Below are positions 45,851-56,056 of a stretch of DNA of 64,000 nt, one piece after another (position 1 is the stretch's first letter; each line of letters begins with the position of its first letter). The position numbers were made by a program, and so were the translations under genes. The stretch is from Marinobacterium halophilum (GTDB lineage Bacteria > Pseudomonadota > Gammaproteobacteria > Pseudomonadales > Balneatricaceae), in contig NZ_PYGI01000010.1 of NCBI RefSeq assembly GCF_003014615.1, positions 62,001 through 126,000 on the forward strand. The letters run 5' to 3'. Under the pieces are notes generated by a model. It did no database searches. It worked only from the letters and a program-made list of their open reading frames with translations, and was not told where the DNA came from.

Positions 45851-46759
45851 ATGGCCGTGCCGGCCGAAGCGGACTGGCCGCAGCATTTTATCCACTACCT
45901 GCGGGTAGAGCGCCAGCTCTCCCCGCATACGCTGAACAACTATCAGCGCGACCTGTCGACGCTGGCGGCCACGCTGTCCGCTGATATCGCCATATGGAGC
46001 GCTCTGGACGAAGCCTCATTGCGCTACGCCATCGGTGCATTGCATGCTCAGGGGCAGTCGGGGCGCAGCCTGCAGCGGCTGCTCTCGGCCACTCGTACGT
46101 TCTACCGTTTTCTGGCCCGCGAAGGCTGGGTCAGCCGCAACCCGGCGCTCTCGGTGCAGGCTCCGAAGGCCGCTCGGCGGCTGCCGCAGACGCTGGATAC
46201 CGAACAGGTCGGTGCGCTGCTGACGGTGCCGGGCGACGAGCCACTGGATATTCGTGACCGCGCGATCATGGAGTTGATCTACTCTTCAGGGCTGCGCGTA
46301 TCCGAGCTGGTCGGTGTAGACCTGCGTGATCTGGACCCCGCCGATGGCGTGATTACGGTGCTGGGCAAGGGTAACAAAATGCGTCGTTTGCCCGTCGGTC
46401 GCCTGGCCCGCGAAGCCTTGCGGCGGTGGCTACCGGTGCGCAACACGCTGGCGGCCGCGGATGAAACCGCCCTGTTTGTCGGTTTGCGTGGGCAGCGGCT
46501 GACCACGCGCGCCGTCGAACAGCGCCTGCGCAAGCGCGGCGCCGAGCAGGGGACGCAGGGGCGAGTGTATCCACACCGACTGCGGCACAGCTTTGCCAGT
46601 CATCTGCTGGAATCCAGTGGTGATCTGCGTGCGGTGCAGGAGCTGCTCGGCCATGCCAATATCAGTACTACCCAGATCTATACCCACCTCGACTTCCAGC
46701 ATTTGATGGATGTCTACGAACAAGCTCACCCACGTGCGAAGGAACAGCAGGATGATTAA
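45851..46759 (+). CDS. xerC: tyrosine recombinase XerC
   Basis: XerC with XerD resolves chromosome dimers at dif. The 302 residues have the SAM-like core-binding domain (about 1-95) and the catalytic domain with Arg in SGLRVSELVG, Lys in GKGNKMRRLP, HRLRHSFASHLL, LGHANISTTQ and the tyrosine in IYTHLDF. The start at 45851 (MAVPAEADW) follows the DUF484 stop directly. Its chromosomal operon position shows it is the housekeeping enzyme, not an element integrase. Confidence 0.95.
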   Translation: MAVPAEADWPQHFIHYLRVERQLSPHTLNNYQRDLSTLAATLSADIAIWSALDEASLRYAIGALHAQGQSGRSLQRLLSATRTFYRFLAREGWVSRNPALSVQAPKAARRLPQTLDTEQVGALLTVPGDEPLDIRDRAIMELIYSSGLRVSELVGVDLRDLDPADGVITVLGKGNKMRRLPVGRLAREALRRWLPVRNTLAAADETALFVGLRGQRLTTRAVEQRLRKRGAEQGTQGRVYPHRLRHSFASHLLESSGDLRAVQELLGHANISTTQIYTHLDFQHLMDVYEQAHPRAKEQQDD

Positions 46760-47486
46760 ATGTGTCACCTTTGATCTGGACGATACGCTTTGGGCTGTCG
46801 ATCCGGTGATCCGTGAAGCCAATCGAACGCTTTGGCAGTGGCTGGATGATAATGCCCCCCTGTTCACGGCCGGTCACCAGCTGACGGATATGGCGGAAGG
46901 GTCGGCACTGCGCCGTGAGTTGTTGGAGGAGATGCCGGAGATCGCCCACAGTGTCAGCCTGATCCGGATCAAGCTGCTGGAGCGGGGCTGTCTGGCGGCC
47001 GGTTACACGGCCACTGAAGCGATCATATTGGCTGAGCGTGCGTTCGAAGTGTTTATGCAGGCCCGACATCAGGTTGAGTTGTTTGAGCATGCCCAGGCGA
47101 TGCTGGAACAGTTGCGGCGTGAGGGCTACATCATCGGTGCGCTCAGCAACGGCAATGCGGATGTGGGCCAGACCCTGCTGGGTAACCTGTTTGATTTTCA
47201 GTACAACGCCGAGCATGTCGGTTATGCCAAGCCGCACCCGCGCCTGTTCGAGCAGGCGCTGCAGTATACCGGGCTGCGCCCTGAACAGGTGGTCCACATC
47301 GGTGACCATCCGCTCAATGATGTGCGGGCTGCGCGGGACGCGGGACTGTGGACGATATGGGTCAACCTGCCGGGGCAGCAGTGGCCACAACCGGCTCGAG
47401 CGGATGCCCGAGTCAGCTGCCTGTCAGCCATCCCCGAGGAGGTCACGCGGCTGGCGGCCAGAGCTGACCGCCGCGTGACCCTCTAG
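46752..47486 (+). CDS. HAD-family phosphatase, YigB-like
   Basis: This 244-residue HAD hydrolase has motif I FDLDDTLWAVD at the N-terminus, motif II LSNGNAD, the Lys in VGYAKPHPRLF and motif III HIGDHPLNDVRAARDAG. E. coli YigB, in the same place after xerC, is an FMN phosphatase; that substrate is inferred here. It overlaps xerC by eight bases and starts at ATG 46752 with GGAA upstream. Confidence 0.9.
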   Translation: MIKCVTFDLDDTLWAVDPVIREANRTLWQWLDDNAPLFTAGHQLTDMAEGSALRRELLEEMPEIAHSVSLIRIKLLERGCLAAGYTATEAIILAERAFEVFMQARHQVELFEHAQAMLEQLRREGYIIGALSNGNADVGQTLLGNLFDFQYNAEHVGYAKPHPRLFEQALQYTGLRPEQVVHIGDHPLNDVRAARDAGLWTIWVNLPGQQWPQPARADARVSCLSAIPEEVTRLAARADRRVTL

Positions 47487-47492
47487 GATGAC

Positions 47493-49400
47493 TCAGGTGC
47501 GGAAACTGGCCACGGCATTTTGCAGATCGGCGGCCTGCTGCGCTACCAGCTGACTGGCATCGGCATTCTGCCCGACCTGATCATTGGCCCCGGCCATGAT
47601 CGCACGAATATGCTCGATGTTTCGTGTGATTTCAGCCGCCACGGCGGCCTGCTCCTCGGTGGCGGAGGCAACCTGCGTGGTCATGTCGACGATGCTGGCG
47701 GCCCCGCGGGTGATGGTGCTCAGGGCCTCAATGGTTTCGCTGGCCTGCTCGGCACTGAGTTCGCTGTCGCGGACACTTTCCTGCATCAGGCGACTGACAT
47801 TGTGCGTCTGTTCCTGCAGGCTCAGGGTCATCTGTTCGATCTCGGCGGCGGAGTGCTGCGAACGTGATGCGAGCGTACGCACCTCATCGGCAACTACGGC
47901 AAAGCCACGTCCCTGTTCACCGGCGCGAGCGGCTTCGATGGACGCATTCAGCGCCAGCAGATTGGTCTGATCGGCAATATCCTTGATTACCTCGAGCATG
48001 GTCGCGATACGGTCGCTGTCGTTGCGCAACTGTTCAACCACGCTCGCGGTTTCACGCGCTTTCCCTGCCATCAATTGCAAGGCGTCGATGCTGCTGCTGA
48101 CGCGCGCGGTACTGTCGGCGGCATTCTGCTCGGCTTGGGCCGCGGTGGCGGCGGTGCTTTCGGTGTTGCCGGCAATTTCCTGCATGGAACTTTCCATCTG
48201 CTGCACCGCTGCAGCTACCTGGAGTACCTGGTTCTGCTGTTTGCTGATGCCATCGGCCGTGTCCTGTGTGGTTGATGACAGCTGTCCAGCAGCCGTTGCC
48301 AGCTGCGCTGATGTGCCGGCGACACGGGCAATCAGATCGCGAAAGCTATCCATCATATGATTGAAGTCGCCAGCCATCTGCCCGACTTCATCCTGGCTGT
48401 CGGTAGTAAATCTCAGTGTCAGGTCATGTTCGTCACTGGCCTGTTTCATGGTGCGTGCCAGGGCATTGATCGGGCGCAGGATGCTGCGACCCAGCAACAG
48501 TGCCGGAATCACGGTAGCGAGTATGGCGATCAGAATGGCGACTATGGCGGTCATCAGCAGGCGCTGCTGTTCGGCTTCCAGGCGCTGTTCCAGATGGTGT
48601 TCCAGTGCGTTCTGGATCTCATCAGTGCTTTTGACCGCATTGCGCATCTCGCCCATCAAGCCCTGCTCAACACTCAGGCCCAGGCGGCGGTAAGAGTCGA
48701 CCAATTGGGTGAAGGCATTCTGGTATTCATCCAGCAGTGGATGCAGGTAAGCACTTTGCGAGGGCAGCAACAACATGTCGATCTGCTGTTGCAGACGCGT
48801 CATTTCCTGCTGAAAGCGGTCCAGATACTTGGCGTCCAGGCGGAGCATGAAATCTTTCTCGTGACGGCGCATCTGTAACAGCGTGCTGAGCAGGTCACTG
48901 TTGTCGGTGGCGCGGATCTCGCGTTCGACGGAGTGGATCGCTTGGCGTACCTGGCCACGCAAGCCGGTATCGGGGGTGAGGCCGATATCGGTTCTCAGTG
49001 TGCTGACAGCAGTGAAGGTCTGGCGGTAGGTCTGCATGCGCTGTGCGAAGGTGTTCAACTGGTCGTCGAGCGCGGCACCTTCAAGCAGCTGCTGAAGTGC
49101 CCTCAACTGGGTGTTGAAGGTGTCATAGGTGCTGTCAAAGCGGGTCAGATAGTCGGTATCCAGGCGCGCCAGGAAGTCTTTTTCGTAGCGGCGCAGATCG
49201 AGCTTGCGGGTTTCCACCTGGGTCAAAGTCTGGCTGGTCATGACCAGTTCACGGTACTGCCCCAGGGTGTAATGAATAATCAGACCCATGCCAATGAAGC
49301 CTGCCAGAATCAGGGCGATCAGGGTGGTCAATTTTTGTTTGATGGTCATGCCGAAGGGCGTCCAGAGTTCAGTTACTGCATCCATGAACCGGGTGAGCAC
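47493..49400 (-). CDS. methyl-accepting chemotaxis protein, HBM-type sensor
   Basis: This 635-residue chemoreceptor has a first membrane helix (about 25-48), a periplasmic all-helical sensor of about 240 residues, a second helix ([23 protein letters not shown]), HAMP and a signalling hairpin with the conserved tip [20 protein letters not shown]. The sensor has the duplicated motif [19 protein letters not shown] / [19 protein letters not shown], typical of helical bimodular (HBM) domains such as McpS, which sense organic acids. The GTG at 49400 follows hemW by three bases; later ATGs at 49385 and 49349 are possible. The ligand is unknown. Confidence 0.9.
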   Translation of the reverse strand: MLTRFMDAVTELWTPFGMTIKQKLTTLIALILAGFIGMGLIIHYTLGQYRELVMTSQTLTQVETRKLDLRRYEKDFLARLDTDYLTRFDSTYDTFNTQLRALQQLLEGAALDDQLNTFAQRMQTYRQTFTAVSTLRTDIGLTPDTGLRGQVRQAIHSVEREIRATDNSDLLSTLLQMRRHEKDFMLRLDAKYLDRFQQEMTRLQQQIDMLLLPSQSAYLHPLLDEYQNAFTQLVDSYRRLGLSVEQGLMGEMRNAVKSTDEIQNALEHHLEQRLEAEQQRLLMTAIVAILIAILATVIPALLLGRSILRPINALARTMKQASDEHDLTLRFTTDSQDEVGQMAGDFNHMMDSFRDLIARVAGTSAQLATAAGQLSSTTQDTADGISKQQNQVLQVAAAVQQMESSMQEIAGNTESTAATAAQAEQNAADSTARVSSSIDALQLMAGKARETASVVEQLRNDSDRIATMLEVIKDIADQTNLLALNASIEAARAGEQGRGFAVVADEVRTLASRSQHSAAEIEQMTLSLQEQTHNVSRLMQESVRDSELSAEQASETIEALSTITRGAASIVDMTTQVASATEEQAAVAAEITRNIEHIRAIMAGANDQVGQNADASQLVAQQAADLQNAVASFRT

Positions 49401-49403
49401 GCT

Positions 49404-50546
49404 TCAATCCAGGAAGAGTGCCAGCAGATCGTTCAAGAACAGGCGTCCCTGAGGGGTGGGGGCCAGCAGCGACCTGTCGTCGACCAGCAAACCCATCTGC
49501 CGAGCTCTGTTCAAGACAGGCTCTAAAGTGGACACGGTAACCCCGGTGCGGGTCTTAAACAAGTCTACAGACGTGCCTGAAGTCAAACGCAGAGCATTTA
49601 GCATGAATTCGAAGCCGCGATCATCGAGCGCGATGCTTTCTTCCCCGGCCAGTCGGCGGGCGGGCTCGAAATACCCCTTGGGCTGGCGCTGCTTGTGGCG
49701 GCGCAGGATCTGCAGCTGGCCATCGTTATCGTAATGGCTGATCTTGCCATGGGCGCCGGCACCAATGCCTAAGTAGTCGCCGAACTGCCAATAATTGAGG
49801 TTGTGTCGGGCTTGCTGTTCCGGGCGGGCATAGGCCGAGATCTCGTACTGGGCATAGCCCCGTGTGTCGAGCAGCGCCTGGCCTTGCTCTTGAATATCCC
49901 ACAGGGATTCGTCCACCGGCAGCTGCGGCGGGCGGGCATGAAATTCGGTATTGGGTTCGATGGTGAGCTGATACCAGGACAGGTGGCCGGGGTCGAAATC
50001 CAGTGCCTGTTTCAGATCGCTTAGTGCCTGCTCGACACTCTGTCCCGGCAGACCGTGCATCAGGTCCAGATTGACGCGCGGGAATATCGCTACGGCGGCA
50101 TCGGCCGCACGCAGGGCGTCGTCCGGATTATGGACGCGGCCCAGGCGCTGCAGATGTTCAGCGTTGAAGCTTTGCACGCCGATTGACAGGCGATTGATGC
50201 CAGCGGCGTGATAGCCTTCGAAACGCGCCCGTTCAAAGGTACCGGGGTTGGCTTCCAGGGTGATTTCGGCGTCCGCGACCAGTGCGATCCGTTGGCGAAT
50301 ACCCTGCAGCAGACGGTCGATCGCGGCAGCACTGAACAGGCTGGGCGTGCCGCCACCGATGAAGATCGATTGCAGGGGGCGCCCTGCCGCCAGAGGCAGT
50401 TCGGCGTCCAGATCCTCCAGCAAGGCGTCCACATAAGCGGCCTCGGGCAGCTGCTCCGGCGCGGCATGGGAGTTGAAGTCGCAATAGGGGCATTTGCGTA
50501 TGCACCAGGGGATATGCACATACAACGACAGTGGCGGCAGACTCAT
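49404..50546 (-). CDS. hemW: HemW-type radical SAM heme chaperone
   Basis: HemW is a radical SAM protein related to coproporphyrinogen dehydrogenase and is thought to deliver heme. The cluster cysteines are in WCIRKCPYCDFNSHA; FIGGGTPSLF and RLSIGVQSF follow, with a C-terminal HemN-type domain. I chose the ATG at 50546, which overlaps the rdgB stop (ATGA) and gives MSLPPLSLYVHIPWC, as in E. coli. The ATG at 50561 would add five residues. Confidence 0.92.
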   Translation of the reverse strand: MSLPPLSLYVHIPWCIRKCPYCDFNSHAAPEQLPEAAYVDALLEDLDAELPLAAGRPLQSIFIGGGTPSLFSAAAIDRLLQGIRQRIALVADAEITLEANPGTFERARFEGYHAAGINRLSIGVQSFNAEHLQRLGRVHNPDDALRAADAAVAIFPRVNLDLMHGLPGQSVEQALSDLKQALDFDPGHLSWYQLTIEPNTEFHARPPQLPVDESLWDIQEQGQALLDTRGYAQYEISAYARPEQQARHNLNYWQFGDYLGIGAGAHGKISHYDNDGQLQILRRHKQRQPKGYFEPARRLAGEESIALDDRGFEFMLNALRLTSGTSVDLFKTRTGVTVSTLEPVLNRARQMGLLVDDRSLLAPTPQGRLFLNDLLALFLD

Positions 50547-51151
50547 GCGTGGCTGAGCCATGGGCCGATAGCGGCGATGAACTGGCGCACGGCCTTGCCG
50601 CGGTGGCTGTATTGCTGCTTCTGCTCGGGGTTGAGTTCGGCGCTGGCGCAGTCGGCTTCCGGCACGTAAAACAGCGGGTCGTAGCCGAAGCCGTTATGGC
50701 CGTGAGGTGCGGTCAGAATACGGCCTTCCCAGCTGCCCTGGCAGATCAGCGGGGTCGGGTCTTCGGCGTGGCGCATGAACACCAGTACGCACTGGAAACG
50801 GGCCGTGCGTTGTTCGGCGGGCACCTGTACCAGGGCCTGCAGCAGTTTGGCATTGTTTTCGTCATCGCCACAGCCTTCACCGGCATAGCGTGCCGAGTAG
50901 ATTCCCGGTGCGCCATTGAGGGCATCGACCTCAAGGCCGGAATCATCCGCCAGTGCAGGCAGTCCGGTGATGCGCGCGGCATGGCGCGCCTTGAGAATGG
51001 CGTTTTCAACGAAGCTGAGCCCGGTTTCCTCGGCATCCTGTACGGCGAATGCCGATTGCGGCATCACCTCAATCTGCAGGGGGGCAAAAATCTCGCCGAA
51101 TTCCTTCAGTTTGCCGCGGTTGCCGCTGGCCAGAACAATCTTGTCTATCAT
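50543..51151 (-). CDS. rdgB: dITP/XTP pyrophosphatase
   Basis: This housecleaning enzyme hydrolyses ITP, dITP and XTP to keep deaminated purines out of nucleic acids. The 202 residues begin MIDKIVLASGNRGKLKEF, contain the catalytic LADDSGLEVDAL and GFGYDPLFYVPE, and end with the SHRGKAVRQF segment. It lies 12 bases after a DUF4426 gene and overlaps hemW by four bases. Confidence 0.96.
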   Translation of the reverse strand: MIDKIVLASGNRGKLKEFGEIFAPLQIEVMPQSAFAVQDAEETGLSFVENAILKARHAARITGLPALADDSGLEVDALNGAPGIYSARYAGEGCGDDENNAKLLQALVQVPAEQRTARFQCVLVFMRHAEDPTPLICQGSWEGRILTAPHGHNGFGYDPLFYVPEADCASAELNPEQKQQYSHRGKAVRQFIAAIGPWLSHA

Positions 51152-51163
51152 GCGGTGTACTAC

Positions 51164-51616
51164 TCAGTCGACGTAAAAGCGTTGATCAAATTCGATGTTG
51201 TACGCCGGGCGGTTCGGGTCCGGCTGCACACGTAACGTGATTTTCAGTTGTTCATCTTCGGTGAAGCGGAAGCTGCCGATGTAATACAGCGCGTTGCCTT
51301 CATCGATCTTCTTGAACTCCAGCTGCTGAGCCTGGCCGAGCAGGTTGGCGGCCTGGCCGGAGACAATGGCGGTGGTCGGCTGCTTGTTGCCGTCTGCGCC
51401 AATTTCCAGTACCGAGACGTTGACCAGTGCCCGGTACTTGCTGCGGACCAGGCCGTTCTGTTGTGCCACTTCAGGGGTGATGAAGCTGGAGTTGAAAGCG
51501 TTGTAGTGAATTTCGTAACGGCCATCGGCCATGGACTGTTCGGCCAGCGCCATGGGGCTGAAGACCAGTGCGGCGATGGCCAGCAGACGGCTCAGGGTTG
51601 CAGGATAAAAACGCAT
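51164..51616 (-). CDS. DUF4426 periplasmic protein
   Basis: This 150-residue protein has a clear signal peptide (LLAIAALVFSPMALAEQ) and one beta-rich domain (YEIHYNAFNSSFITPEVAQ ... FEFDQRFYVD-type end) typical of DUF4426. The function is unknown. AAGGAGG precedes the ATG, a near-perfect ribosome site. In many related genomes it lies between metW and rdgB, as here. Confidence 0.9.
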   Translation of the reverse strand: MRFYPATLSRLLAIAALVFSPMALAEQSMADGRYEIHYNAFNSSFITPEVAQQNGLVRSKYRALVNVSVLEIGADGNKQPTTAIVSGQAANLLGQAQQLEFKKIDEGNALYYIGSFRFTEDEQLKITLRVQPDPNRPAYNIEFDQRFYVD

Positions 51617-51641
51617 GTTGTCCTCCTTGGTATCGGGTGCC

Positions 51642-52232
51642 CTAGCGGGTGATACGGTAGATGGCGATTTCGCCGAGCATGTTGGGCCACAATTTTATCC
51701 ACCAGCGGTGCCGGTGGGTGTGGTCAACGACGGTACGCTCCAGAATCTCGATGTTGCGGTCAACACACAGGTTCTCGAAATCCTTGAAGGTGCAGAAGTG
51801 GATGTTCGGCGTGTTGTACCAAGTATAGGGCAGAAACTTGGATACCGGCATCTTGCCGCGGAAGGCAAGATAGCCCCGTGCGCGCCAGTGCGCGAAGTTG
51901 GGGAAGGTGACGATGCATTCGCGGCCGATGCGCAGCATTTCGTCGACGATCAGGTCCGGGCGGTGCATGCTCTGCAGTGCCTGAGTCATGATGACGGTGT
52001 CAAAGCTGGCGTTGCCGATTGAGGCGAGGCCGTCGTCGATATCCTTTTCGATCACGCTGACGCCCTTGTCGATACAGGCCGTCAGGTTGTCGTGGTCGAT
52101 TTCCAGACCGTAGCCGGATACGTTTTTCTTGGCTTTCAGGTGGGCCAGCAGCTCGCCGTCGCCACAGCCGAGGTCGAGTACCCGCGAGTCGGGGCGAACC
52201 CACTCGTTGATGATTTCCAGATCAGCGCGCAT
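51642..52232 (-). CDS. metW: methionine biosynthesis protein MetW
   Basis: This 196-residue methyltransferase-like protein accompanies MetX in proteobacteria and supports homoserine acylation. The Rossmann loop is [29 protein letters not shown] and [16 protein letters not shown] are family features. The ATG at 52232 has AGGAGG eight bases upstream; the GTG at 52241 is too close to that site. It overlaps metX by 11 bases. Confidence 0.94.
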   Translation of the reverse strand: MRADLEIINEWVRPDSRVLDLGCGDGELLAHLKAKKNVSGYGLEIDHDNLTACIDKGVSVIEKDIDDGLASIGNASFDTVIMTQALQSMHRPDLIVDEMLRIGRECIVTFPNFAHWRARGYLAFRGKMPVSKFLPYTWYNTPNIHFCTFKDFENLCVDRNIEILERTVVDHTHRHRWWIKLWPNMLGEIAIYRITR

Positions 52233-53397
52233 GGTCGGCACCTCCTTTGGCTTGGGGCAGGGCGTTGGCGATCCGGTTCATGTAACTGCGGAACACCTCC
52301 ATGTAACGCGGGATCGGAATGAGGAAGGCATCATGGCCCTGGGGCGCGTCGATTTCGGCATAGCTGACCGGCTTGCCGGCGGCGATCAGGCCGTCGACCA
52401 GCTCGCGTGAGCGCTCCGGCGAGAAACGCCAGTCCGTAGTGAACGACACCACCAGAAAGTCGCACTGTGCCGGACTCAGCGCAGCGGCGAGGTCGTGGCC
52501 CTGTTCGCCGGCGGGATCAAAGTAGTCCAGTGCCTTGGTCATCAACAGATAGGTGTTGGCATCAAAAGAGGAGGAGAAGCGTTCGCCCTGATACTGCAGG
52601 TAGGACTCCACCTCGAACTGGGGGTTGAAGTCGAAGCTGAGCTTGCCGTCCTTGAGTTCGCGGCCGAACTTGTCACGCATGCCGTCATCGGACAGATAGG
52701 TGATGTGGCCGACCATGCGCGCCAGCATCAACCCGGTGCGTGGTACGGTCTCGTGTTCGTAATAGTGACCGTCGTGGAATTCCGGGTCTTTGCTGATCGC
52801 CTGACGTGCGACTTCGTTGAAGGCGATGTTCTGGGCGCTGAGCTTGGCTGCCGAGGCGATCACGGCACAGTGACGCAATCGGTTCGGATAGCTGATCGCC
52901 CATTGCAGGGCCTGCATGCCGCCTAGACTGCCACCGACGACCGCTGCCCATTGCTCAATACCCAGACGATCGGCGAGGCGGGCCTGGCTGTCGACCCAGT
53001 CCTTTACGGTCATGATCGGGAAATCGGGGCCATAGGGCTTGCCGGTATCCGGGTTCAGCGTGTTGGGGCCGGTGGAACCGTGGCAGCCGCCCAGATTGTT
53101 GACGCCGACGACGAAGAAACGGTTGGTGTCGATCACCTTGCCGGGGCCAATGGCGGAGTCCCACCAGCCGGGCTTGCGCTCGTCCATGCTGTGATAACCG
53201 GCGACATGGTGATGGCCGGACAGGGCATGGCAGATCAGCACGGCGTTGGAGGCGTCTGCATTGAGCTCACCGTAGGTCTCGATCATCAGATCCCAGGTGT
53301 TCAGGCTGCGGCCGCAGCTCAAGGGCAGGGGTTGGTCGAAATGGATGCGTTGGGGGCTGACCAGCCCCACACTGTCATCGGGTATTACAGCAGGCAT
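52222..53397 (-). CDS. metX: homoserine O-acyltransferase MetX
   Basis: This alpha/beta-hydrolase-fold enzyme acylates homoserine in methionine synthesis. The 391 residues contain [14 protein letters not shown], the nucleophile Ser in [14 protein letters not shown] near residue 151, and the late Asp and His in FSPERSRE and [10 protein letters not shown]. MetX proteins paired with MetW in gammaproteobacteria may use succinyl-CoA rather than acetyl-CoA, so I leave the donor open. The 137-base leader holds only a 5-bp GC hairpin; I see no known riboswitch. Confidence 0.93.
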   Translation of the reverse strand: MPAVIPDDSVGLVSPQRIHFDQPLPLSCGRSLNTWDLMIETYGELNADASNAVLICHALSGHHHVAGYHSMDERKPGWWDSAIGPGKVIDTNRFFVVGVNNLGGCHGSTGPNTLNPDTGKPYGPDFPIMTVKDWVDSQARLADRLGIEQWAAVVGGSLGGMQALQWAISYPNRLRHCAVIASAAKLSAQNIAFNEVARQAISKDPEFHDGHYYEHETVPRTGLMLARMVGHITYLSDDGMRDKFGRELKDGKLSFDFNPQFEVESYLQYQGERFSSSFDANTYLLMTKALDYFDPAGEQGHDLAAALSPAQCDFLVVSFTTDWRFSPERSRELVDGLIAAGKPVSYAEIDAPQGHDAFLIPIPRYMEVFRSYMNRIANALPQAKGGADHAR

Positions 53398-53534
53398 GGT
53401 GATGTCTCACTCGTCAAGGATGCAGAAACGGCTTGAGGGTGGCGCGCAGGCGCCGGGGTGATTGAGCATCACATGTCGTAGTGCAGAGCCCGACAGAGCA
53501 TCAGAAACCTGGCTGTAAACAACGTCTATTCCCT

Positions 53535-53831
53535 TTAGTCCGATGAGAGGGCGAGGCCGTCGGGGAATTTGACGGGGGCTTGAATGCGCACCCGTTTTTC
53601 CCGTCCCGATTCGCCACTGAGAATGCTGACATCGCGCTTGGCAACGCCAAACGCCTTGGCCAAAAACTTGATCAGGGCCGTGTTGGCACGCCCGTCGATG
53701 GGCGGTGCCGCAATACGGATCTTAACACTGTCACCGTGCAGTCCGGAAATCTCGTCTCGGGACGCTTTCGGCTGCAGGTGACAGCGCAGGATCAGGTCTC
53801 CGTCCTGCCATTGATAGTAGGACGCGGCCAT
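53535..53831 (-). CDS. DUF167 family protein (YggU)
   Basis: This small protein of 98 residues has the DUF167 core [36 protein letters not shown] in its first half. Function is unknown. The start MAASYYQW at 53831 is one base after the yggT stop; an in-frame start at 53846 is less likely. It is cotranscribed with yggT and proC in many relatives. Confidence 0.92.
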   Translation of the reverse strand: MAASYYQWQDGDLILRCHLQPKASRDEISGLHGDSVKIRIAAPPIDGRANTALIKFLAKAFGVAKRDVSILSGESGREKRVRIQAPVKFPDGLALSSD

Positions 53832-53832
53832 C

Positions 53833-54396
53833 TCAGATAATAACAAAGGCTTTCAGATACCCCTGCACGATCTGGATCAGCAGGAAGATCAGGATCGGTG
53901 ACAGGTCGAGACCACCGATCGGTGGAATCACCTTGCGTACCAGCGCAAACAGCGGCTCGGTCAACTGCAGCAACAGCTGCGGTGCCGGGTGATAGCTGTC
54001 AGGCGCGACCCAGCTGATGATCACGGCACCCAACGAGGCCCAGAAATAGATCGTCAACAGGGTATCGAGCGTGCCGGTCAGGGCAAAGATCATCAGGTGT
54101 AGCGGATTGATCGAGTCGGCATTGGCCGCAAACAGCGGCGAAAACTGTACCAGCAGCAGAATGGCGACGGCCTTCACGGCGATGGCGACGATCAGGGTGG
54201 CAATGTCGAAGCGGCCCTTGGGGCGCAGCACGCGCTGCAGCGGACTGACGACCGGTTGGGTCAGGCGTACCACGGATTGTGCGATGGGGTTGTAGTAGTC
54301 GGTCTGTGAGAGCTGCAGAGCGAAGCGCATCACCAGCAGGAAGGAGAAAATACCTCCAACCAGACTGATGATCAATGTAATCGGATCCTGTCCCAT
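53833..54396 (-). CDS. YggT family membrane protein
   Basis: This 187-residue protein has two copies of the YggT domain, each with two hydrophobic helices and the motif [12 protein letters not shown] / [12 protein letters not shown]. The family is linked to osmotic or cell-envelope functions, but the mechanism is unclear. AGGA lies seven bases before the ATG. It lies between proC and the DUF167 gene. Confidence 0.92.
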   Translation of the reverse strand: MGQDPITLIISLVGGIFSFLLVMRFALQLSQTDYYNPIAQSVVRLTQPVVSPLQRVLRPKGRFDIATLIVAIAVKAVAILLLVQFSPLFAANADSINPLHLMIFALTGTLDTLLTIYFWASLGAVIISWVAPDSYHPAPQLLLQLTEPLFALVRKVIPPIGGLDLSPILIFLLIQIVQGYLKAFVII

Positions 54397-54418
54397 GAGA
54401 TGTCCTGTCGTCTGTTGC

Positions 54419-55243
54419 TTATTGGTTGCACAGCTCGTCGGCCAGCTCGATCGAGCGGTCGCGACAGGCCGTCAGTGCGGTATCTACCAGCGTTTCGAAG
54501 CCGCCGGCCTGAAATGTCTGGATAGCGCGTTCGGTGGTGCCCTTGGGCGAGGTTACACGGCGGCGCAACTCGGCGGCATCAACGTCGCTGGCTGCGGCCA
54601 TGCGGGCGGCACCCAGTGCGGTCTGCAGGGTCAGGTCGCGGGCGGTGGTTTCACTCAGCCCCAGCTTGACGCCGGCGGCGGTCATCGCTTCCATCATCAG
54701 GAAGTAATAGGCCGGTCCTGACCCGGATACTGCAGTTACCGCATCCAGCTCGGCTTCATTCTGCACCCAGAGGGCGATGCCAACAGCTTCCAGTACTTCG
54801 GTCGCCTGGGCGCGCTGCAGCTCGCTAACACGGGCATTGGCGAACAGGCCGCTGGCACCGGTTTGCACCAGCGATGGCGTATTGGGCATGCAGCGGACCA
54901 GACGAACATCACCGCCCAGCCACTGATCCAATGCGGCCAGCGTGATACCTGCAGCAATGGATACGAACAGCGGCTGGTGCTGCTGTGCCGCGGGTGCAAG
55001 GTCACGTGTGACTGCTTGCATGATCTGCGGTTTCACGGCCAAAACCACCAGGTCGGCGGCGGCAACGGCGGTGGCGTTATCGGTGGTCGTGTTGAGGCCC
55101 TGCGCGGCCAGATCTTCCAGGCGTTCGGCATCCGGTTCGGCGGCCCAGATATTGGCCGGGGCAAAGCCGTTTTCGAGCAGGCCGCCGATAATGGCACGTG
55201 CCATGTTACCGGCACCGATAAATGCAACTACGGGTTGTTGGCT
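54419..55243 (-). CDS. proC: pyrroline-5-carboxylate reductase
   Basis: ProC makes proline from pyrroline-5-carboxylate with NAD(P)H. The NAD loop is VAFIGAGNMARAIIGGL; VRCMPNTPSLVQTGASGLF and VSGSGPAYYFLMMEAM are diagnostic. The ATG at 55243 has AGGAG eight bases upstream and yields 274 residues. It follows yggS in the conserved yggS-proC-yggT-yggU order. Confidence 0.96.
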   Translation of the reverse strand, partial: SQQPVVAFIGAGNMARAIIGGLLENGFAPANIWAAEPDAERLEDLAAQGLNTTTDNATAVAAADLVVLAVKPQIMQAVTRDLAPAAQQHQPLFVSIAAGITLAALDQWLGGDVRLVRCMPNTPSLVQTGASGLFANARVSELQRAQATEVLEAVGIALWVQNEAELDAVTAVSGSGPAYYFLMMEAMTAAGVKLGLSETTARDLTLQTALGAARMAAASDVDAAELRRRVTSPKGTTERAIQTFQAGGFETLVDTALTACRDRSIELADELCNQ

Positions 55244-55263
55244 CATGCCGTTACTCCTGTGGG

Positions 55264-55965
55264 TCAAAGATGGGCGGGCGCGTACTGACGCGGCCCGAAC
55301 AAGGCTGTACCGATGCGCACTATGGTAGCACCTTCGGCAATGGCTGCCTCCAGATCGCCGGACATGCCCATGGATAGCGTGTCCGGTTGCGTTCCCTCAA
55401 GGTGCAGGGCTGCCAACTGGGCGCGCACCTGGGCAAATATCGCGCGTTGACGCGCCGGATCGGTTTCCGCTTCCGGAATCGCCATCAGCCCGCGCAAACG
55501 CAGGTTGGGCAGGGCTGCAACGGTACGGGCCAGTTCCGGCAATGCCTCCGGTGCGCAACCGGACTTGCTGGCTTCGCCACTGATATTGACCTGCAGGCAG
55601 ATATTCAGCGGCGGCAGGTGATCAGGGCGCTGTTCGGACAGCCGCCGAGCAACCTTCAGTCGGTCGACACTGTGGACCCAATCGAAGTGTTCGGCGATTG
55701 TACGCGTCTTGTTGGACTGGATCGGGCCGATGAAGTGCCACTCCAGTGGCAGATCCCGCAGAGCATCAATCTTGTCCAGCGCCTCCTGTAGATAATTCTC
55801 GCCGAAAGCGGTTTGGCCACAGGCATGCAACTCGCGAATTTCGTCCGCGCTGCGCGTTTTGCTGACCGCCAATAGCTGTACACTGTCAGGCGTGCGTTGA
55901 CAGCCCTGACAGGCCGCCAGAATTTGTTCCCGGACACGGTTATAGTTGTCTACTAACATAATCAC
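55264..55965 (-). CDS. PLP homeostasis protein YggS/PLPBP
   Basis: This 233-residue alanine-racemase-fold protein binds PLP without known catalysis and helps vitamin B6 balance. The PLP lysine is in LLAVSKTRSADEI; GENYLQEALDKI, WHFIGPIQSNKTR and LSMGMSGDLEAAIAEGATIVRIG follow. It is divergent from pilT across about 90 bases. Confidence 0.95.
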   Translation of the reverse strand: MIMLVDNYNRVREQILAACQGCQRTPDSVQLLAVSKTRSADEIRELHACGQTAFGENYLQEALDKIDALRDLPLEWHFIGPIQSNKTRTIAEHFDWVHSVDRLKVARRLSEQRPDHLPPLNICLQVNISGEASKSGCAPEALPELARTVAALPNLRLRGLMAIPEAETDPARQRAIFAQVRAQLAALHLEGTQPDTLSMGMSGDLEAAIAEGATIVRIGTALFGPRQYAPAHL

Positions 55966-56056
55966 CCATGAATACTGACGGCTGTCATTGGCAGGTTATG
56001 CCTATTCTGCTAGAACACTAAAGTTTAATGGAAGCTGCTTCGGATCTCGACTGCTT

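Noticed and set aside
45851-46759. Tyrosine recombinase as sign of an integrated element
   Set aside because: It sits in the standard dapF-DUF484-xerC-yigB order and is the housekeeping XerC; no att repeats or phage genes are nearby.
53398-53534. Possible SAM-type riboswitch before metX
   Set aside because: Only a short GC hairpin (ggcgc/gcgcc near 53441) is present; no conserved SAM or SAH aptamer core was recognised.
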